In this document: positions 34,320 through 46,540 of the stretch, in pieces | How the letters are laid out: each line of letters starts with the position of its first letter | Numbering within the stretch: the stretch's first letter is position 1 | NCBI RefSeq assembly: GCF_021730395.1 | Contig: NC_069373.1 | Span: 16,448,001-16,512,000, forward strand | Direction of reading: 5' to 3' | Source of the DNA: Mercenaria mercenaria | Taxonomy: Eukaryota > Mollusca > Bivalvia > Venerida > Veneridae | Length of the DNA stretch: 64,000 bases | The notes under the pieces: generated by a model | The model's database searches: none | What the model was told of the DNA's origin: nothing | The model's input: the letters and a program-made list of their open reading frames with translations, nothing else | Program-made: the position numbers and the translations under genes

Positions 34320-34640
34320 TTAATAAATTACAACAGCACCGGCTTAGGCGGAACTCTATTATAGTGCCAATGAAAAAGTCATTGATCCCAAAATAAATGA
34401 TCCCAAAGGACCAAATAACTATAACAACACTGAGTCCAAGTACGGGTAGACATTTTACAGCCGCCACATGACATTTAAAGACTGTTGTTCTGGTAGTTTA
34501 GAAAATGGGAGAAATTCGGTTCCTTTGGTAGCAAAGTACGCAGCCAAGCAACTAAAAATAGACTCAGTTTGATTGGATTTGTTCGTGAATCGTAATTAAA
34601 TGTGCACTATCCCTCACGGTCCCCAACACCAAGTCTTGTT
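34320..34640. repeat. Old dispersed repeat (family of 13440-13795)
   Basis: Shares GGAACTCTATTA, ATGATCCCAAAGGACCA, ATAACAACACTGAGT and the GTTTGATT / CCCTCACG parts with 13440-13795 and 39660-39900. Confidence 0.45.
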
Positions 34641-34728
34641 TAGTGATTTAATTCCGTTTATTGATTCAGTTCCGAACTAATGTGGAGGGATGTGTTATTT
34701 TTTGCTCAATGTCAAACAATAATTTTGA

Positions 34729-34977
34729 TTAGTTTACGCTTAAAACCTTCATCTCCGCATAGAGTTTTTTTTTCTTTTTCAAAACTATTTTTCCATACAA
34801 ACTTTTGATGTAGAGTCCTTGTTGAAATATAACTGATCCCTGTGGAATTATTCTTCCGTAGCATGTAGAATATCCCTGTTGTACAAAAAAACGACGAGGA
34901 GAGCCGAGGTTACTTAACTTAAAGTGTCCGTCCTTGTACAAATGTACTTGATACGTGCGTTGTAGACATACATATTT
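34729..34977 (-). CDS. Candidate last exon of an unidentified gene
   Basis: Open frame of 82 codons directly behind a strong-looking splice acceptor (TTTTGAACACTCTTTTCAG, AG at 34978-34979). The peptide reads KYVCLQRTYQVHLYKDGHFK, then LSNLGSPRRFFVQQGYSTCY and GRIIPQGSVIFQQGLYIKSL, and ends in a lysine run and stop. Composition is protein-like, with balanced charge and Gly/Pro/aromatic residues unlike the AT-derived frames nearby. No family is recognised and no upstream exon was found within several kb on the minus strand. It may equally be a relic. Confidence 0.35.
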   Translation of the reverse strand, partial: KYVCLQRTYQVHLYKDGHFKLSNLGSPRRFFVQQGYSTCYGRIIPQGSVIFQQGLYIKSLYGKIVLKKKKKLYAEMKVLSVN

Positions 34978-35416
34978 CTGAAAAGAGTGTTCAAAATAAT
35001 AAATATGTGTAGTTTTATCTACCATATAAAGTTTCAGAAATCATGTGACATCGATCTGTATGCGTGAATAAAACTTTATCTTTTCCATACATGATGTCTT
35101 GTACTAAGACAATTTATATTATATATTATTTTAACATTTCTACTAGGTTTCTAGAATCTATCGTAGATTAATTGAAACGAATTTTACTGTTTTATAACTT
35201 TCGAAATTTTGTTAATTAAAATACAGTTGTTGGTTTTTTATACAATAACGATTGACGGAAATAAGTTTGCAAAACTTTTGAAACAATTTATAGCCTATCA
35301 AAATTGAATATGAAAGATCTGTATATTTTTTCGCAGTTTTGTTGATGCAAATTATTTGGAACAAATATGTTTTTTTTCCAGAAGTGGTCATTTTCTAAGA
35401 TAGATCCATATAATAG
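34978..35416. other. Unassigned AT-rich DNA
   Basis: Nothing recognised. Confidence 0.5.
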
Positions 35417-36532
35417 AACAAGAGGGCCAAGATGGCCCTAGGTCGCTCACCTGACAAACACCATAACAATGTAAACATGTAAGACCTAGTGATTTCATGG
35501 AAACAAAATTGCTGGCCAATTTTCATTAGGATTAGACCAAAAATGTGGTCCTTTGAGTTTAAACAAGTATTTTCTTTGATATGACCTAGTGACCTAGTTT
35601 TTGACCCCAGATGATCCATATTCAAATCTGACCTACATTTCGTCAAGGCAATCATTCTGACCAAATTTCATGAAGATCAATTGAAAAGTACAGTCTCTAT
35701 CACATACATAAGGTTTTTCTTTGATTTGACCTAGTGACCTAGTTTTTAACCCCAGATGATTCATATTCAAACTCGACCTAGATTTCATCAAGGCAATCAT
35801 TCTGACCAAATTTTATGAAGATCAATTGAAAAATACAGTTCTATCGCATACACAAGGTTTTTCTTTGATTTGACCAAGTGACCTACTTTTTGACCTAGAT
35901 GACCCATATTCGAACTTGACCTAGATTTCATCAAAGCAATCATTCTGACCAAATTTCATGAAGATCAATTGAAAAATACAGCCTCTATTGCATACTCAAG
36001 GTGTTTCTTTGATTTGACCTAGTGACCTAGTTTTTGACCCCAGATGACCCATATTCGAACTCGTCCCAGATTTTATCAAGGCAATCATTCTGATTAAAGT
36101 TCTTGAAGATCAATTGAAAAATACAGCTTCTATCGCATACACAAGGGTTTTCTTTGATATGACCTAGTGACCTACGTTTTGAACCCAGATAATCCATATT
36201 CAAACTCGACCTAGATTTCATCAAGGTAATTATTCTGACCAATTTTCATGAAGATCAATTGAAAAATACCGCCTCTATCGCATACTCAATGTTTTTCTTT
36301 GATTTGACCTAGTGACCTACTTTTTGACCTCAGATGACCCATTTTCAAACTTGGCCTAGATTTTATCAAGATAATCATTCTTACCAAATTTTATGAAGAT
36401 CAGTTGAAAAATACAGCTTCTATCGCATACACAAGCTTAATGTTGACAGACGACAGACAGACAGACAGACGACAGACGCCGGACACCGAGCGATCACAAT
36501 AACTCACCTGAGCATTGCTCAGGTGAGCTAAA
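35417..36532 (-). mobile_element. Tandem-repeat non-autonomous element, TGTGTATGCGATAGAGGC family, complete, inverted
   Basis: Read on the minus strand it opens TTAGCTCACCTGAGCAATGC with a perfect hairpin, then GGCGTCTGTCGTCTGTCTG, about six and a half 143-bp units, and GTCAGGTGAGCGACCTAGGG with GGCCCTCTTGTT. It is the longest complete copy of this family here. Frames of 70-90 aa inside it arise from the repeat. Confidence 0.85.
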
Positions 36533-36839
36533 TAGCGGAAAACCACAGGTCGGCACCGTCCATGTCCTCTAGCCCAGCTCGAGAAGAACTCAACGTTTGT
36601 ACTATACATGTTACAAGTACCAAATTACAATTTAACAAGAAATATCTTTAAAAATGATGGTCGGCGAATTGTAATAAGGAAAGAAGTTTATGAATTTTTC
36701 ATCTAACATTCATTTTTCATCTAACATTTTTCAAATTGCAAAACTAAACACCGCACTTTAACAATTTAAATGGTTATCTTTTAATTTTTCGCAAAGGTTT
36801 CGTAGGGTAGCAATTTTGTTTCGTTTATCCTTAGACGAA
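36533..36839. other. Unassigned DNA with a short dispersed-repeat piece
   Basis: 36535-36610 shares CACCGTCCATGTCCTCTAGC and GAAGAACTCAACGTTTG-like words with 20690-20800. Confidence 0.4.
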
Positions 36840-37285
36840 TAATTACAGCAGTAGTTTGATGAAGATTCATGAAGCGGTTCATGAGGAGAAGTCATTAAAC
36901 GTGTTTATATTTTAGCTTAATTGGTCCCTATCCCCATTTGTAACAAAATAGCAGGAGACCTTACGATATTGTTACACATCGAGTTTGATAAAAATCCATT
37001 ACATTTTAGTGGTTAATGCGAAGAAAGGCATATCTACTTTTAGCTATAGTGGTCCCTGATAGGGCCCAAGTTCCTATATAAATAAATTTGGAAGAGGACC
37101 TTATAATGATGCTCCAGACCAAGTATGACAAAGATCCACCAAGCTGTTCATGAAGAGCTGTATAAAGGCATTTCTAGTTTTAGCTCTAGCAGCCCCTAAA
37201 AGGGGTCAAATGTCCCAGCTGAACAAAGTTGGCTGCGGGCCTAATAAAGATGATACAAATCAAGTTTGATTAGAATACATGAGAA
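36840..37285 (+). repeat. Degenerate tandem repeat, about 140-bp units
   Basis: Three decayed units, each with a GTTCATGA(G/A)GAG block, AAGGCATTTCTA, TTTTAGCT, a (T/C)CCCTAAAAGGGG-like block and GAGGACCTTATAATGATGC. The plan is that of the cores of the TTAGCTCACC elements, but the ends are lost. Confidence 0.55.
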
Positions 37286-39234
37286 ACAATCAATTAAAGG
37301 ATTTTTTTTATTTAGTATTTTTATTTATTTCTAAAATAGGCCAACTGACCCCGCTTTAACAAATGTATATTCGCTATTCATGGATCTTTGGACAATGACG
37401 TCACACCTATAAAAAAAGTGAAGGTCAAGCAAAACATACAATTGTAATTATTTCAATATTTCTGTTTCATAAGCAAAGTTTGACAGTAGTCATATCACAT
37501 AGATAACCTGTATGCAGCGTACCCTCATTTCAGTTTAATGAGATTCAGTCATTATATAGCATATATATAATGAAACAGATTTCAACTGAGTTCAATATTT
37601 GCATACCATACTAAAGAAAAATATTCATATATAATAAATCAGTTAAATAATTTATAACAAATATATCAAAGCAAACAAGTACTCATTTTAATATGCAATC
37701 TGAATAAATCACAAAAGCAAGAAAACTTTTCATATACAGACGACAATTGTAACAAGGAAAATCTTTTAAAAAGCACTTCTCTACATAAAAGACTTTTATC
37801 ACACCCTTATTCATGTGATACGCAGACCGCATTCAGCTCTTTCTTTAATTTGATATATGTTGGTATTTGAACAGGTTTTTATCATATTTATTAAACTTAC
37901 TTATCATTTTGAGATATATCAATATTCTTGTTAAATATACTGAGCCAAAGTTAGCTTTAAAACTGTGAACAGCGTCGTTTAGGATAAACGCTTTGTCTAC
38001 ATTTCACTCAGCGTAGCACAATCAACAGAGTGAAAGAAATTGACACTCTCGTCCAATCAGGCAGAGTGTTGCATAAATCTTCCATTTTGATAAATTATCT
38101 ATAATGCGTTATCAAGTAGTTTGATTTGCAAACTGAAGTCGCGTGGCATAGGTAACGAAAACGAATTTAGACGGCGTCGCCGAAAAACATCCGTAGATGT
38201 GTTCATACGTCCTTCAATGATTTCCGATGAAGATGATAACAAGAAAAATTGTAGTTTTTTCATTGCTTCAGATCTAAAATAAAAAAAGGACTTTATCTGT
38301 TGTATTTTACTAGCACTTCTTTTGCTTTATATCAGGTTTACAACAATCATTCAAAACTCTGGAGAGATAATTCGATTAAAAAAGTAATCACAGACATATC
38401 AAATTCAAAAATAACATGTTAACCCTTAATAAAGTATGCAGTGTTAAAGCGGGTGATATCTGGAAAAAGAAAGCACTTACATCTTATTTTGTTATTTTCA
38501 TGCTATCGTTTCCTTTCAATTAAGTACTTGAGGTCCGATTTAATGAATATTGAAACAGATATTTGCTACTGAAAAAAATTCAACATGCTGCGTAAACTGT
38601 ATCTTAATATATGTGCATGATCGTATATGAGTGAACATGCACTTCGTATTAACTTTTAACATAAATTCTACCTTTTATTGCACCTACTATTATACCAGTT
38701 ATGGAGATTGTGAAAACAGTGTTGCGAATGACTTTAGGGGTTCAAATACTGTTTTCAGTTTTAAGAAGGTAATGATATGAAAATGCTTTAGAAACCAGAC
38801 ATTGTGTCAAATATCATTGGTATGTCCTCGTCTCTTATTTTTCCATGAGGAGTCGGCAATTATTTAGGAGTAAGATGAAGGTAAAGAAACCAGCAAGATG
38901 GTGCTGTCAACTTGCCGAATGGAACTGTTTTGCATAATAAAACCTGTCACAAGAACCTTTTTAAGCATAAAGCACATCCAAGCAAAATAATAGCAGATTC
39001 GGTTTGATTATGGTTTTGGGAGATTATAAAATGTTTAACACCCCTAAAACCTCTAGCGCAGGTACAAGAGCGTTGTTTCAAACAACAAATTTAACAAGTA
39101 CAATGTACACATTTTAGAACTGTAATCAGGTTTGTGAAACAGGTTAAAATATCGGAGGTAGCGGATTTTTGTCTTGTACCGTGCCTAGTCGTGGCCTTAA
39201 AAGATATGCTCTTAATGTTTATCTCAACGTGAAT
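37286..39234. other. Unassigned AT-rich DNA
   Basis: No gene recognised. 38985-39115 resembles parts of 20690-20800 and 36540-36610 (GATTCGGTTTGATT, CCTCTAGCGC). Confidence 0.45.
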
Positions 39235-39500
39235 TTATTTTATTTACACTGCCTTGTCTAACTTGTTGAAAATGGCATAAGTGTTGGCATGTCTCGACGC
39301 GTTTAAAACCCCTGTTTTTCTTTTATAAGTTACAAGCCATTCCAAGGCGGTGCCCGTATTTTCTACTTCCTTTTTAAAAGATATGTATATTGTCTTGTAT
39401 ATTTGTGATGTTTCTTCCCTTCACATTTCCCCATTTATGCCCCAACTCCCGCCGGTTTAACTTATTATTCCCTGCTCTTTTCCCCCATCAAAGTTTTTAA
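39235..39500 (+). repeat. Dispersed repeat related to 16186-16420
   Basis: TTTATTTACACTGCC and CCAAGGCGGTGCCCG occur in the same order and spacing as at 16200-16335; overall identity is low. Confidence 0.45.
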
Positions 39501-39659
39501 TATATTTCATGTGTAAAACGCAACTGCTGATGAGTATTTGACAACCAATCTACTATATCTTTCCATTACAGTTTGTATTTGTGGTGGGCTTACTTTACAA
39601 TGTCCGGTTCTGGCTCTGTTATTGTGCTCTACGCTTTCTTAAGAGTCTACTTTTACCTT

Positions 39660-39900
39660 CTATCTTCTTAAAGCGGAATTCGTTATTAAATACACTGAAT
39701 GGACTCCAGTAGGACTAGACTATGTAACAATACTGAGTTCAAATACGGGACCACCGCACATCACTTAAAGACTTAATACAATATGACAGAAGATCCGTTA
39801 GAACGCAAAGTAAATTAATAGCTGAATCATTCCGCGAGAGGTATTTGACATATGCAGGGCCCCCAAGCCCCCTAGCATCGGCTTAAGCGGAACACTAGCA
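39660..39900. repeat. Old dispersed repeat (family of 13440-13795)
   Basis: GAATGGACTCCA, ATAATACTGAGTTCAAATAC-like and AGAAGATCCGTTAGAACGCA blocks match those at 13490-13690 and 34400-34450. Confidence 0.4.
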
Positions 39901-40827
39901 TCCAAAACCAAGATCACATATTACATCACTTAGTCCATCTGATGTGAAATCAGATAATGCCACCACTGACAACGAAACATATTTCGCAAACTAAATTTTT
40001 GATATATGATTGCTTTTATTGACATTTCAACTGATAAAGTTGCTTTTCCCTATCTTTCCTTCAATTTTTTGTCCGGTTGAATTCTGTTGAAAGTTCTTCA
40101 AACGAAGAGCATGTGATTTAAATCATGCAACGTATGATCTCTTTTGAGAGTCTGAGATCTTATTAAAAAATCGCCCGTACGTTTATTGCGGAAAACACTG
40201 CTTATGAAATATCACCATTTAGTTAGATAAGAAATGCGTGAAGGTGTCGATGAACTGTTTATTGTCAGGGATGAGCTTGTAAAATAACAGGAAAGTTTGG
40301 TTCAGTCAAACTTTGAAAATCTTGACATCAAACACGCAAAAATGACCTAAAATTTTGAATAACAAGAAGGTTGATAGCGCTCTTATTTTCTTCAACAAAA
40401 AGTATATTTGCCACTCAGAAACATATTTCGTGACATTGTATTATTCTCTTAAACGGTAACAGTTGACATGTTTTGTTACGTGTACCACTTTAATAATCTT
40501 TAAATCATGCACCTTTAACAAGACATTCAATGCATGTAATGCAATACCCTTTCTTTCAAACAAATGATCCGCAGTTCAAATGTTTTGGTAAATAACAATT
40601 CTAATTCACGATCTCTCAGGATATTTTCATATTTTCAAGAAGTTTTCAAAGTTGAAGTATATGATAAGAACTCTGCCCGCGGAAGATATGTAATTATAAT
40701 GATTACGGGTAGCATTCTCCAAAGGATCGTCCTACAGATTTCATTATGTAATTGGTTACGGCGAAAGCTGTTTATGGAGATTCTGATGCTATGCTTCAAT
40801 ATTGTCTTATTTTTTTTTATCTTTTAT
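39901..40827. other. Unassigned AT-rich DNA
   Basis: A 92-codon frame at 40564-40842 is hydrophobic and AT-derived and is not supported. Confidence 0.45.
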
Positions 40828-40925
40828 TGGTACTTTAGATAATTGTGATTGGTTAACGCATGGCTTTGCAATTAGATTTGTACAAGTCTGATTAAAATAT
40901 TCAAACAAATTTGCAATAAATTAAT

Positions 40926-41159
40926 GAGCCGTGTCATTGGAAAACCAACATAGTGGCTTTGCGACCAGCATGGATCCAGACCAGCCTGCGCATCCGCGCA
41001 GTCTGGTCAGGATCCATGCCGTTCGCTTCCAAACTTATTGCAATTAGAGAAACTGTTAGCGAACAGCATGGATCCTGACCAGACTGCGCGGATGCACAGG
41101 CTGGTCTGGACCCATGCTGGTCGCAAAGCCACTATGTTGGTTTTCTCATGACACGGCTC
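40926..41159. mobile_element. Palindromic MITE, copy 6 (in triplication unit 1)
   Basis: Full length, centre inverted relative to copy 1. Left flank TAAT and right flank ATAT differ, as expected if the left flank was lost by the deletion in this unit. Confidence 0.9.
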
Positions 41160-41509
41160 ATATACTGAGTACATCTAGAAACGCAACATTTGGTCTACAG
41201 TCAATATTTTTTTAACCTGATAATTGACATGAAAACTGCAAGTATTGGTACTTTAGATAATTGTAATTGGTTAACGCATGGCTTTGCAATTAGATTTGTA
41301 CAAGTCTGATTAAAATATTCAAACAAATTTGCAAGAAATTAATGAACGTTTTTCGTAGTATATTTGCCATCAAATAACTAAAATGTATTCGATGGTCACT
41401 GTTTTATACCGAACAGTTTGTCAGATGCTCTCGTTGTATTTCAACTACATTCTACAATTACAGTAATGCTGACATATCACGGATATCTTTTATGAAATAT
41501 TTTGTATAT

Positions 41510-41743
41510 GAGCCGCGTCATGGGAAAACCAACATAGTGGATTTGCGACCAGCATGGATCAAGAACAGCCTGCGCATCCGCGCAGTCTGGTCAGGATCCT
41601 TGTCGTTCGCTTCCAAACTTATTGCAATTAGAGAAACTGTTAGCGAACAGCATGGATCCTGACCAGACTGCGCGGATGCACAGGCTGGTCTGGACCCATG
41701 CTGGTCGCAAAGCCACTATGTTGGTTTTCCAATGACACGGCTC
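41510..41743. mobile_element. Palindromic MITE, copy 7 (in triplication unit 2)
   Basis: Full length; ATAT on both sides. Confidence 0.9.
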
Positions 41744-42093
41744 ATATACTGAGTACATCTAGAAACGCATCATTTGGTCTACAGTCAATATTTTTTTAAC
41801 CTGATAATTGACATGAAAACTGCAAGTATTGGTACTTTAGATAATTGTAATTGGTTAACGCATGGCTTTGCAATTAGATTTGTACAAGTCTGATTAAAAT
41901 ATTCAAACAAATTTGCAAGAAATTAATGAACGTTTTTCGTAGTATATTTGCCATCAAATAACTAAAATGTATTCGATGGTCACTGTTTTATATCGAACAG
42001 TTTGTCACATGTTCTCGTTGTATTTCAACTACATTCTACAATTACATGAATGCTGACATATCACGGATATCTTTTATGAAATATTTTGTATAT

Positions 42094-42327
42094 GAGCCGC
42101 GTCATGGGAAAACCAACATAGTGGCTTTGCGACCAGCATGGATCCAGACCAGCCTGCGCATCCGCGCAGTCTGGTCAGGATCCATGCCGTTCGCTTCCAA
42201 ACTTATTGCAATTAGAGAAACTGTTAGCGAACAGCATAGATCCTGACCAGACTGCGTGGATGCGCAGGCTGGTCTGGACCCATGCTGGTCGCAAAGCCAC
42301 TATGTTGGTTTTCTCATGACACGGCTC
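42094..42327. mobile_element. Palindromic MITE, copy 8 (in triplication unit 3)
   Basis: Full length; ATAT on both sides. Differs from copy 7 at a handful of positions. Confidence 0.9.
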
Positions 42328-42330
42328 ATA

Positions 42331-42565
42331 TACTGAGTACATCTAGAAACGCATCATTTGGTCTACAGTCAATATTTTTTTAACCTGATAATTGACAAGA
42401 AAACTACATTTACTTGATTTTTGATGATTCATGTTTTTGATGACGGTCAGGTTTCTACATGATTTTACAATACTACTACACAAACTTCGAATATACATGT
42501 ACAAGGAAAGTATGAAAAAAAATATCGAGGGAAAAACGTTGTGTTTCTAGATGTACTGAGCATAT
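42331..42565. mobile_element. Possible small element with AGTACATCTAGAAAC inverted ends
   Basis: CTGAGTACATCTAGAAACGC at 42333 is mirrored by TGTGTTTCTAGATGTACTGA near 42539-42558 (15 bp exact, then one mismatch). The left end also occurs at 41165 and 41748 as part of the triplicated unit; the right end occurs once only. Confidence 0.45.
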
Positions 42566-43204
42566 CTTATGATTAAAGAATGTTTTGTTACAGTCTCTGT
42601 ATATCATAAACTCCTGCTTTATTTTCTCGTTTGTTTTTAGAGTGTGAGCCTAAAAGAACATTTTATCAACGTTTTTACTAATTAGGTTTACAGGTAATTT
42701 GAAAACAATCCAGCGTAAACATAGCTGTTAATAAGATAACTAAATTAAGGGGATTGCATTTGAGGTAAGGACAAAGTAGAGAAACATGTTTTCCTATCCC
42801 TTTTTATCCCACATCTTTGACGTCGTGTGAGTGGAATAAAGTCTTTCCATAATTTTTGCATATCACTACTAAAATAAAATGAAAATAAAATGAACTGACG
42901 TAGTTTCAAGTATAAGAGACGTTGGTCGAACTGACTAGATCTACAGTAGGTAACGGGAGAAAAAGGAAATGATTCTGCTGGAAAAAGCTAACATGTGATT
43001 AAAAAAAAATACAGTTGTGCCTTTCCACATCGAATTTATCAAACTCGTTGAATACAACTGACAAAATACTCGACAGAACCTCGCGTTTTACCATTTTATT
43101 CACATTGTCAAAATGAAAAGACAGTCGTGTAATATTCCCTTCAAGTCCTACTAAATAAGTATATGAAGTGTTAACGTAGTATCTACAATAATTTTAAAAA
43201 AGGT
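42566..43204. other. Unassigned AT-rich DNA
   Basis: Nothing recognised. Confidence 0.5.
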
Positions 43205-43670
43205 ATTGTCTTCCTTGAAAAGCTTTTACAAAATCCTTGAATTTAAAAAGGAGCATAAGTTTTTGAAGTAGAGTTACACATCTTGTAACACTGCTGTACA
43301 TTGTCACGATAAGCAAGTACTGAAAGTTTCTATTCAGCATAATAAAAACTTTTACAAAACTTTCCAAGTTCAAACGGGGTATGATTCTAAATATATTAAG
43401 AGGGGAGTTATGCATCTTGTCACACTAATGTGCATTGTCACAATGAGCAAGTACAGCAAGTTTCAGTTGAATATCTTAAATAATGCAGAAGATGTTGGAT
43501 TTTATAAAAAAAAACTTTAACCAAACAAAAGAGGGTACAATTTTGGAAATATAGGTCGAGTGACACAACTTGTCACAATTATAAACAGCATCAATATGAA
43601 CAGATACAACAAGTTTCAGTTGAATATCTTATTTAATGAAGAAGATATTGAACTTGACAAATGTTAGTCA
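43205..43670 (+). repeat. Degenerate tandem repeat, about 165-bp units
   Basis: Three units with ACACATCTTGTAACACT / GCATCTTGTCACACTAATG / ACAACTTGTCACAATTAT, then CATTGTCACAATGAGCAAGT and CAAGTTTCAGTTGAATATCT. Identity between units is roughly 70% by eye. No flanking ends were found. Confidence 0.65.
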
Positions 43671-44659
43671 ATTTTATAGATTTTGTAAGATGTAAGGACT
43701 TAGAATATAGACTGCCTGTATTCACAACTTTAAAATCAAAATTCATTGTCTAGGAGCTCATCTAATGACAATTTTATGTATAAAAGAAATTCATTGGCAC
43801 GAACAGGAAGTGTCTGGTATTTCTACCTTACCATGTAATGTAATCACTCACTTGATATGTTGTAGAATTCAATTTGTGTTCCATAGAGTTTAAACATGTA
43901 TGCACTTCAAAGTCACGCGAAATTAAGATGTGAAATTGATATCAAATGTGCATGACATTTTGCAAGGTTAATAACAACATTTTTTGACAATTACAAAAAC
44001 AGAAACATGAAAAAAGAAATCGTCCAGTCCCGCGTTCCTACAGAACTATTTTTTCCCTGGACTGATGAACCAAAATTATTTCCCGTGCTCAATCATCTCG
44101 CAAGTTGTTCATCAGAATCTGTCTGCAGGTGATTCCGTACATTTCGCTACGTAAATAAAAAACAAAGCTTAATCAATACTAGACGAAATGTAATTTGAAA
44201 ATAGGTGTGAGTTATACGAACAGGTGTTGTCATTTTTTCTTAATGCATAACTTACGGGAATCTGTAAGAGTAAAGTATTTTTTTAAAAGTTCACCTTGTA
44301 CTCTTCCTCCCATATTTTTACTGAGCAAAGTAAAATCATATTACACTGATCTGCAGTCTGCAGTTCGCAGTTTGCATTGTGTCTGTCCAAAATCACTATA
44401 CTTCAAGTGCATTTCTCATTTCCTCAAAGGCCATCTTCAAGACTTGCAATGTGGTTATGTTTATTCACTTTTGAACATTAGGATAACAATTATCGAATCA
44501 CTAGGTCGACAAACTGCAATTGCATGTGAAATAAAACATTACAAACATATACTGTTTCGAATTTTTAGAAACAAATCTCACATTAAAGAGAATTCCTATA
44601 GTTTTTTTTCCTTTCATAGAGTTTTTTTTAATTCACATATATGATAGGAAAATTTGTGC
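43671..44659. other. Unassigned DNA; 149-codon frame without support
   Basis: A plus-strand open frame at 44195-44644 (149 codons, Cys- and Ser-rich) has no motif and no splice signals. 43790-44190 shares scattered words with 48560-49150 (CATCAGAATCTGTCTGCAGG, GATTCCGTACATTTCG). Confidence 0.4.
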
Positions 44660-44830
44660 TGAAAACAATGAACAAATAAAAAAAATAGGTCACCAGGCTT
44701 GTTTTTGTGAAAAATTGTTTTGAACACACCCACTGTTGCTGAAACTGCTAGCGATTTTTCAACATTTTCATAATTTTCTGCTTCTTTATAAATACAAACC
44801 AAAATATACATCAAGAGAGCACAATAAGTT
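44660..44830 (+). repeat. Dispersed repeat, copy of 3050-3240
   Basis: AGGTCACCAGGCTTG, GTGAAAAATTGTTTT, ACACACCCACTGTTGC and GAAACTGCTAGCGA match the minus strand of 3050-3240. A further GGGTCACCAGGCTAAATTTT lies at 45090. Confidence 0.55.
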
Positions 44831-46289
44831 TTTTTTTCTTCTTACAGATTTTATTATGTACTTATTTTATATCATAGTCATATTTTGTAATACTCTATCC
44901 TTACAATAATGGGTACAAATGAAAAAAAAATTGTTTCATATTTAATTTTGTGAACTTTTTTCAGTGAAAAATACCCATAGTGAAGAATATTTTTTTTAAT
45001 TTTGAAAAAAAACTCTTTCATAGAATATTTTCCTGTTTTTCTTGTGTATAGATAATTGTATTGTGAGCATAAAAATGGCTAAAAAAGTATGGGTCACCAG
45101 GCTAAATTTTATGTTAAGACCGCTAGAATACAACACCTGTTCAGACGGAAAATGACGCAAACCTGGCCAAATTGATTACATGTATGTCTGCTAGAAGTTA
45201 AAAAATGTTTTAAAAATTCTGAATTCTTTCTATAATTGAATACTAAATAATCTAAAAGGTGGTATTGTCTTATCAGTACTAAGTCAATTATCTTACATTA
45301 TATGAACAACACTGTCTTTGTACTAAAATGCGATGTGAAAACGCAACCACAAAAATAACAAGATACCTGTCAGGCATGATACTTGTCAATACAACATAAA
45401 CCAGTATCAAGATTTGATTACTAATAAAACTTATCAAAAATGTTATTTCATTCAAGATTCCTCATATTTAAGACTGTCTTTAACATGTTTCGACAAATGT
45501 TGACTTCAGTTCAGTTTTCCATAGAAAGTGTCGGCTGCGCAGAAAGATGCGCATAAAAAACTATCGGAATTCCCTTTAAACTAATTCTTGATTTACATGC
45601 ACGTGTACTCTAAATGGTTGCTGTTGTGCACTTGATACATAAATATTTAAAACGAAAGAGTTCAAAATGATAAATCTTTGCAGTTTTTTTATCTAATAAG
45701 ATTGCTATCCGCTTCTCAGAAATTTTCTGATACCTGTGCATAAATAAATTGGTTAAAAATGAACTTAGAGAAATATGTATATTTTTGCATGTTTGCTATA
45801 GTGGTTACATGGGAAAGGCTCAATATCCTTCCAGTCCTGAAAATTTAAGTTTTAGTTTTAATTTGTACTAATATAAGACATTACTCACTGATCCACTATG
45901 GATAATCTCCACAATAACACAACAGTAATAACCTACAATTTGAGCACTTCTAATTTCTTAACGACTTTCTGTGTCTGTATTCGATATTCATTCTTTCTTA
46001 CACATATTCGAAACCCTTATTTTATTTATACATGTAGTTACAACATCAATGCATTTTATCGCCTTTTTCAAACCAGAAATTTAAGCTCTCTAGTGGTGCT
46101 TTTGACACTTGCAAGATTGACTCGTTGTTTGTTTTGTCATAACATTTTAGTCTACTTGTTTAACCTTGTCTTCGTTTTATGTGAATATGTCCATTATTTA
46201 CACATACATACCTTGGCTGCTCAAGGGTTTTGACTTTGGGTGTCTGAGTTCTGGGAACATGGCTGTCGGTATTTTTTTTATATCGGTAT
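44831..46289. other. Unassigned AT-rich DNA
   Basis: No gene recognised. The 111-codon frame at 45898-46233 has no domain features. Confidence 0.45.
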
Positions 46290-46540
46290 CATGCTTACAA
46301 CATCTTCAATGCAAATAAGAACTCCATGTCATGTCAGTGTACACCAATCTCTCCTTTGTCGAAAAGATTTAGGCGGTACATAAAATAATGAAATTATGAT
46401 TACAGCCAAGATCTGGCATCAAGTTTTTAATTGAGTTAAAATTTAATCACCTTGTTTCAGACTTCAGCGCTGCCTGTTGTTTTCGAACAGGTGTTTTGAC
46501 TGAATCAAGAGAAATATTACGGATAAATATCGATGTTCTT
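46290..46540 (+). repeat. Old dispersed repeat, copy 3 of 4
   Basis: AATGCAAATAAGAACTCC, TCTCCTTTGTCGAA, TTAGGCGGTAC, GATTACAGCCAAGATCTG and GCATCAAGTTTTTAATTGAG match 23770-24040. Confidence 0.5.

Larger units (their letters stand above)
40828..42420 (+). repeat. Tandem triplication of a 585-bp segment containing a MITE
   Basis: Units begin with GGTACTTTAGATAATTGT near 40828, 41245 and 41830. The second and third units are about 585 bp and nearly identical; the first lacks about 168 bp just left of its MITE. Each unit includes AACGCATGGCTTTGCAATTA, one palindromic MITE and the trailer CTGAGTACATCTAGAAACGC. The MITE was thus already present when the segment multiplied. Confidence 0.9.

Noticed and set aside
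36027-36242. Frames of about 70 codons repeating 'MVRI..LMKSRSSLNM' in several elements
   Set aside because: Same peptide recurs because the 143-bp unit recurs; reading frame is not kept between units.
44195-44644. 149-codon plus-strand frame
   Set aside because: No motif, no splice sites, composition as expected from AT-rich DNA; long frames of this size are expected by chance in 64 kb.
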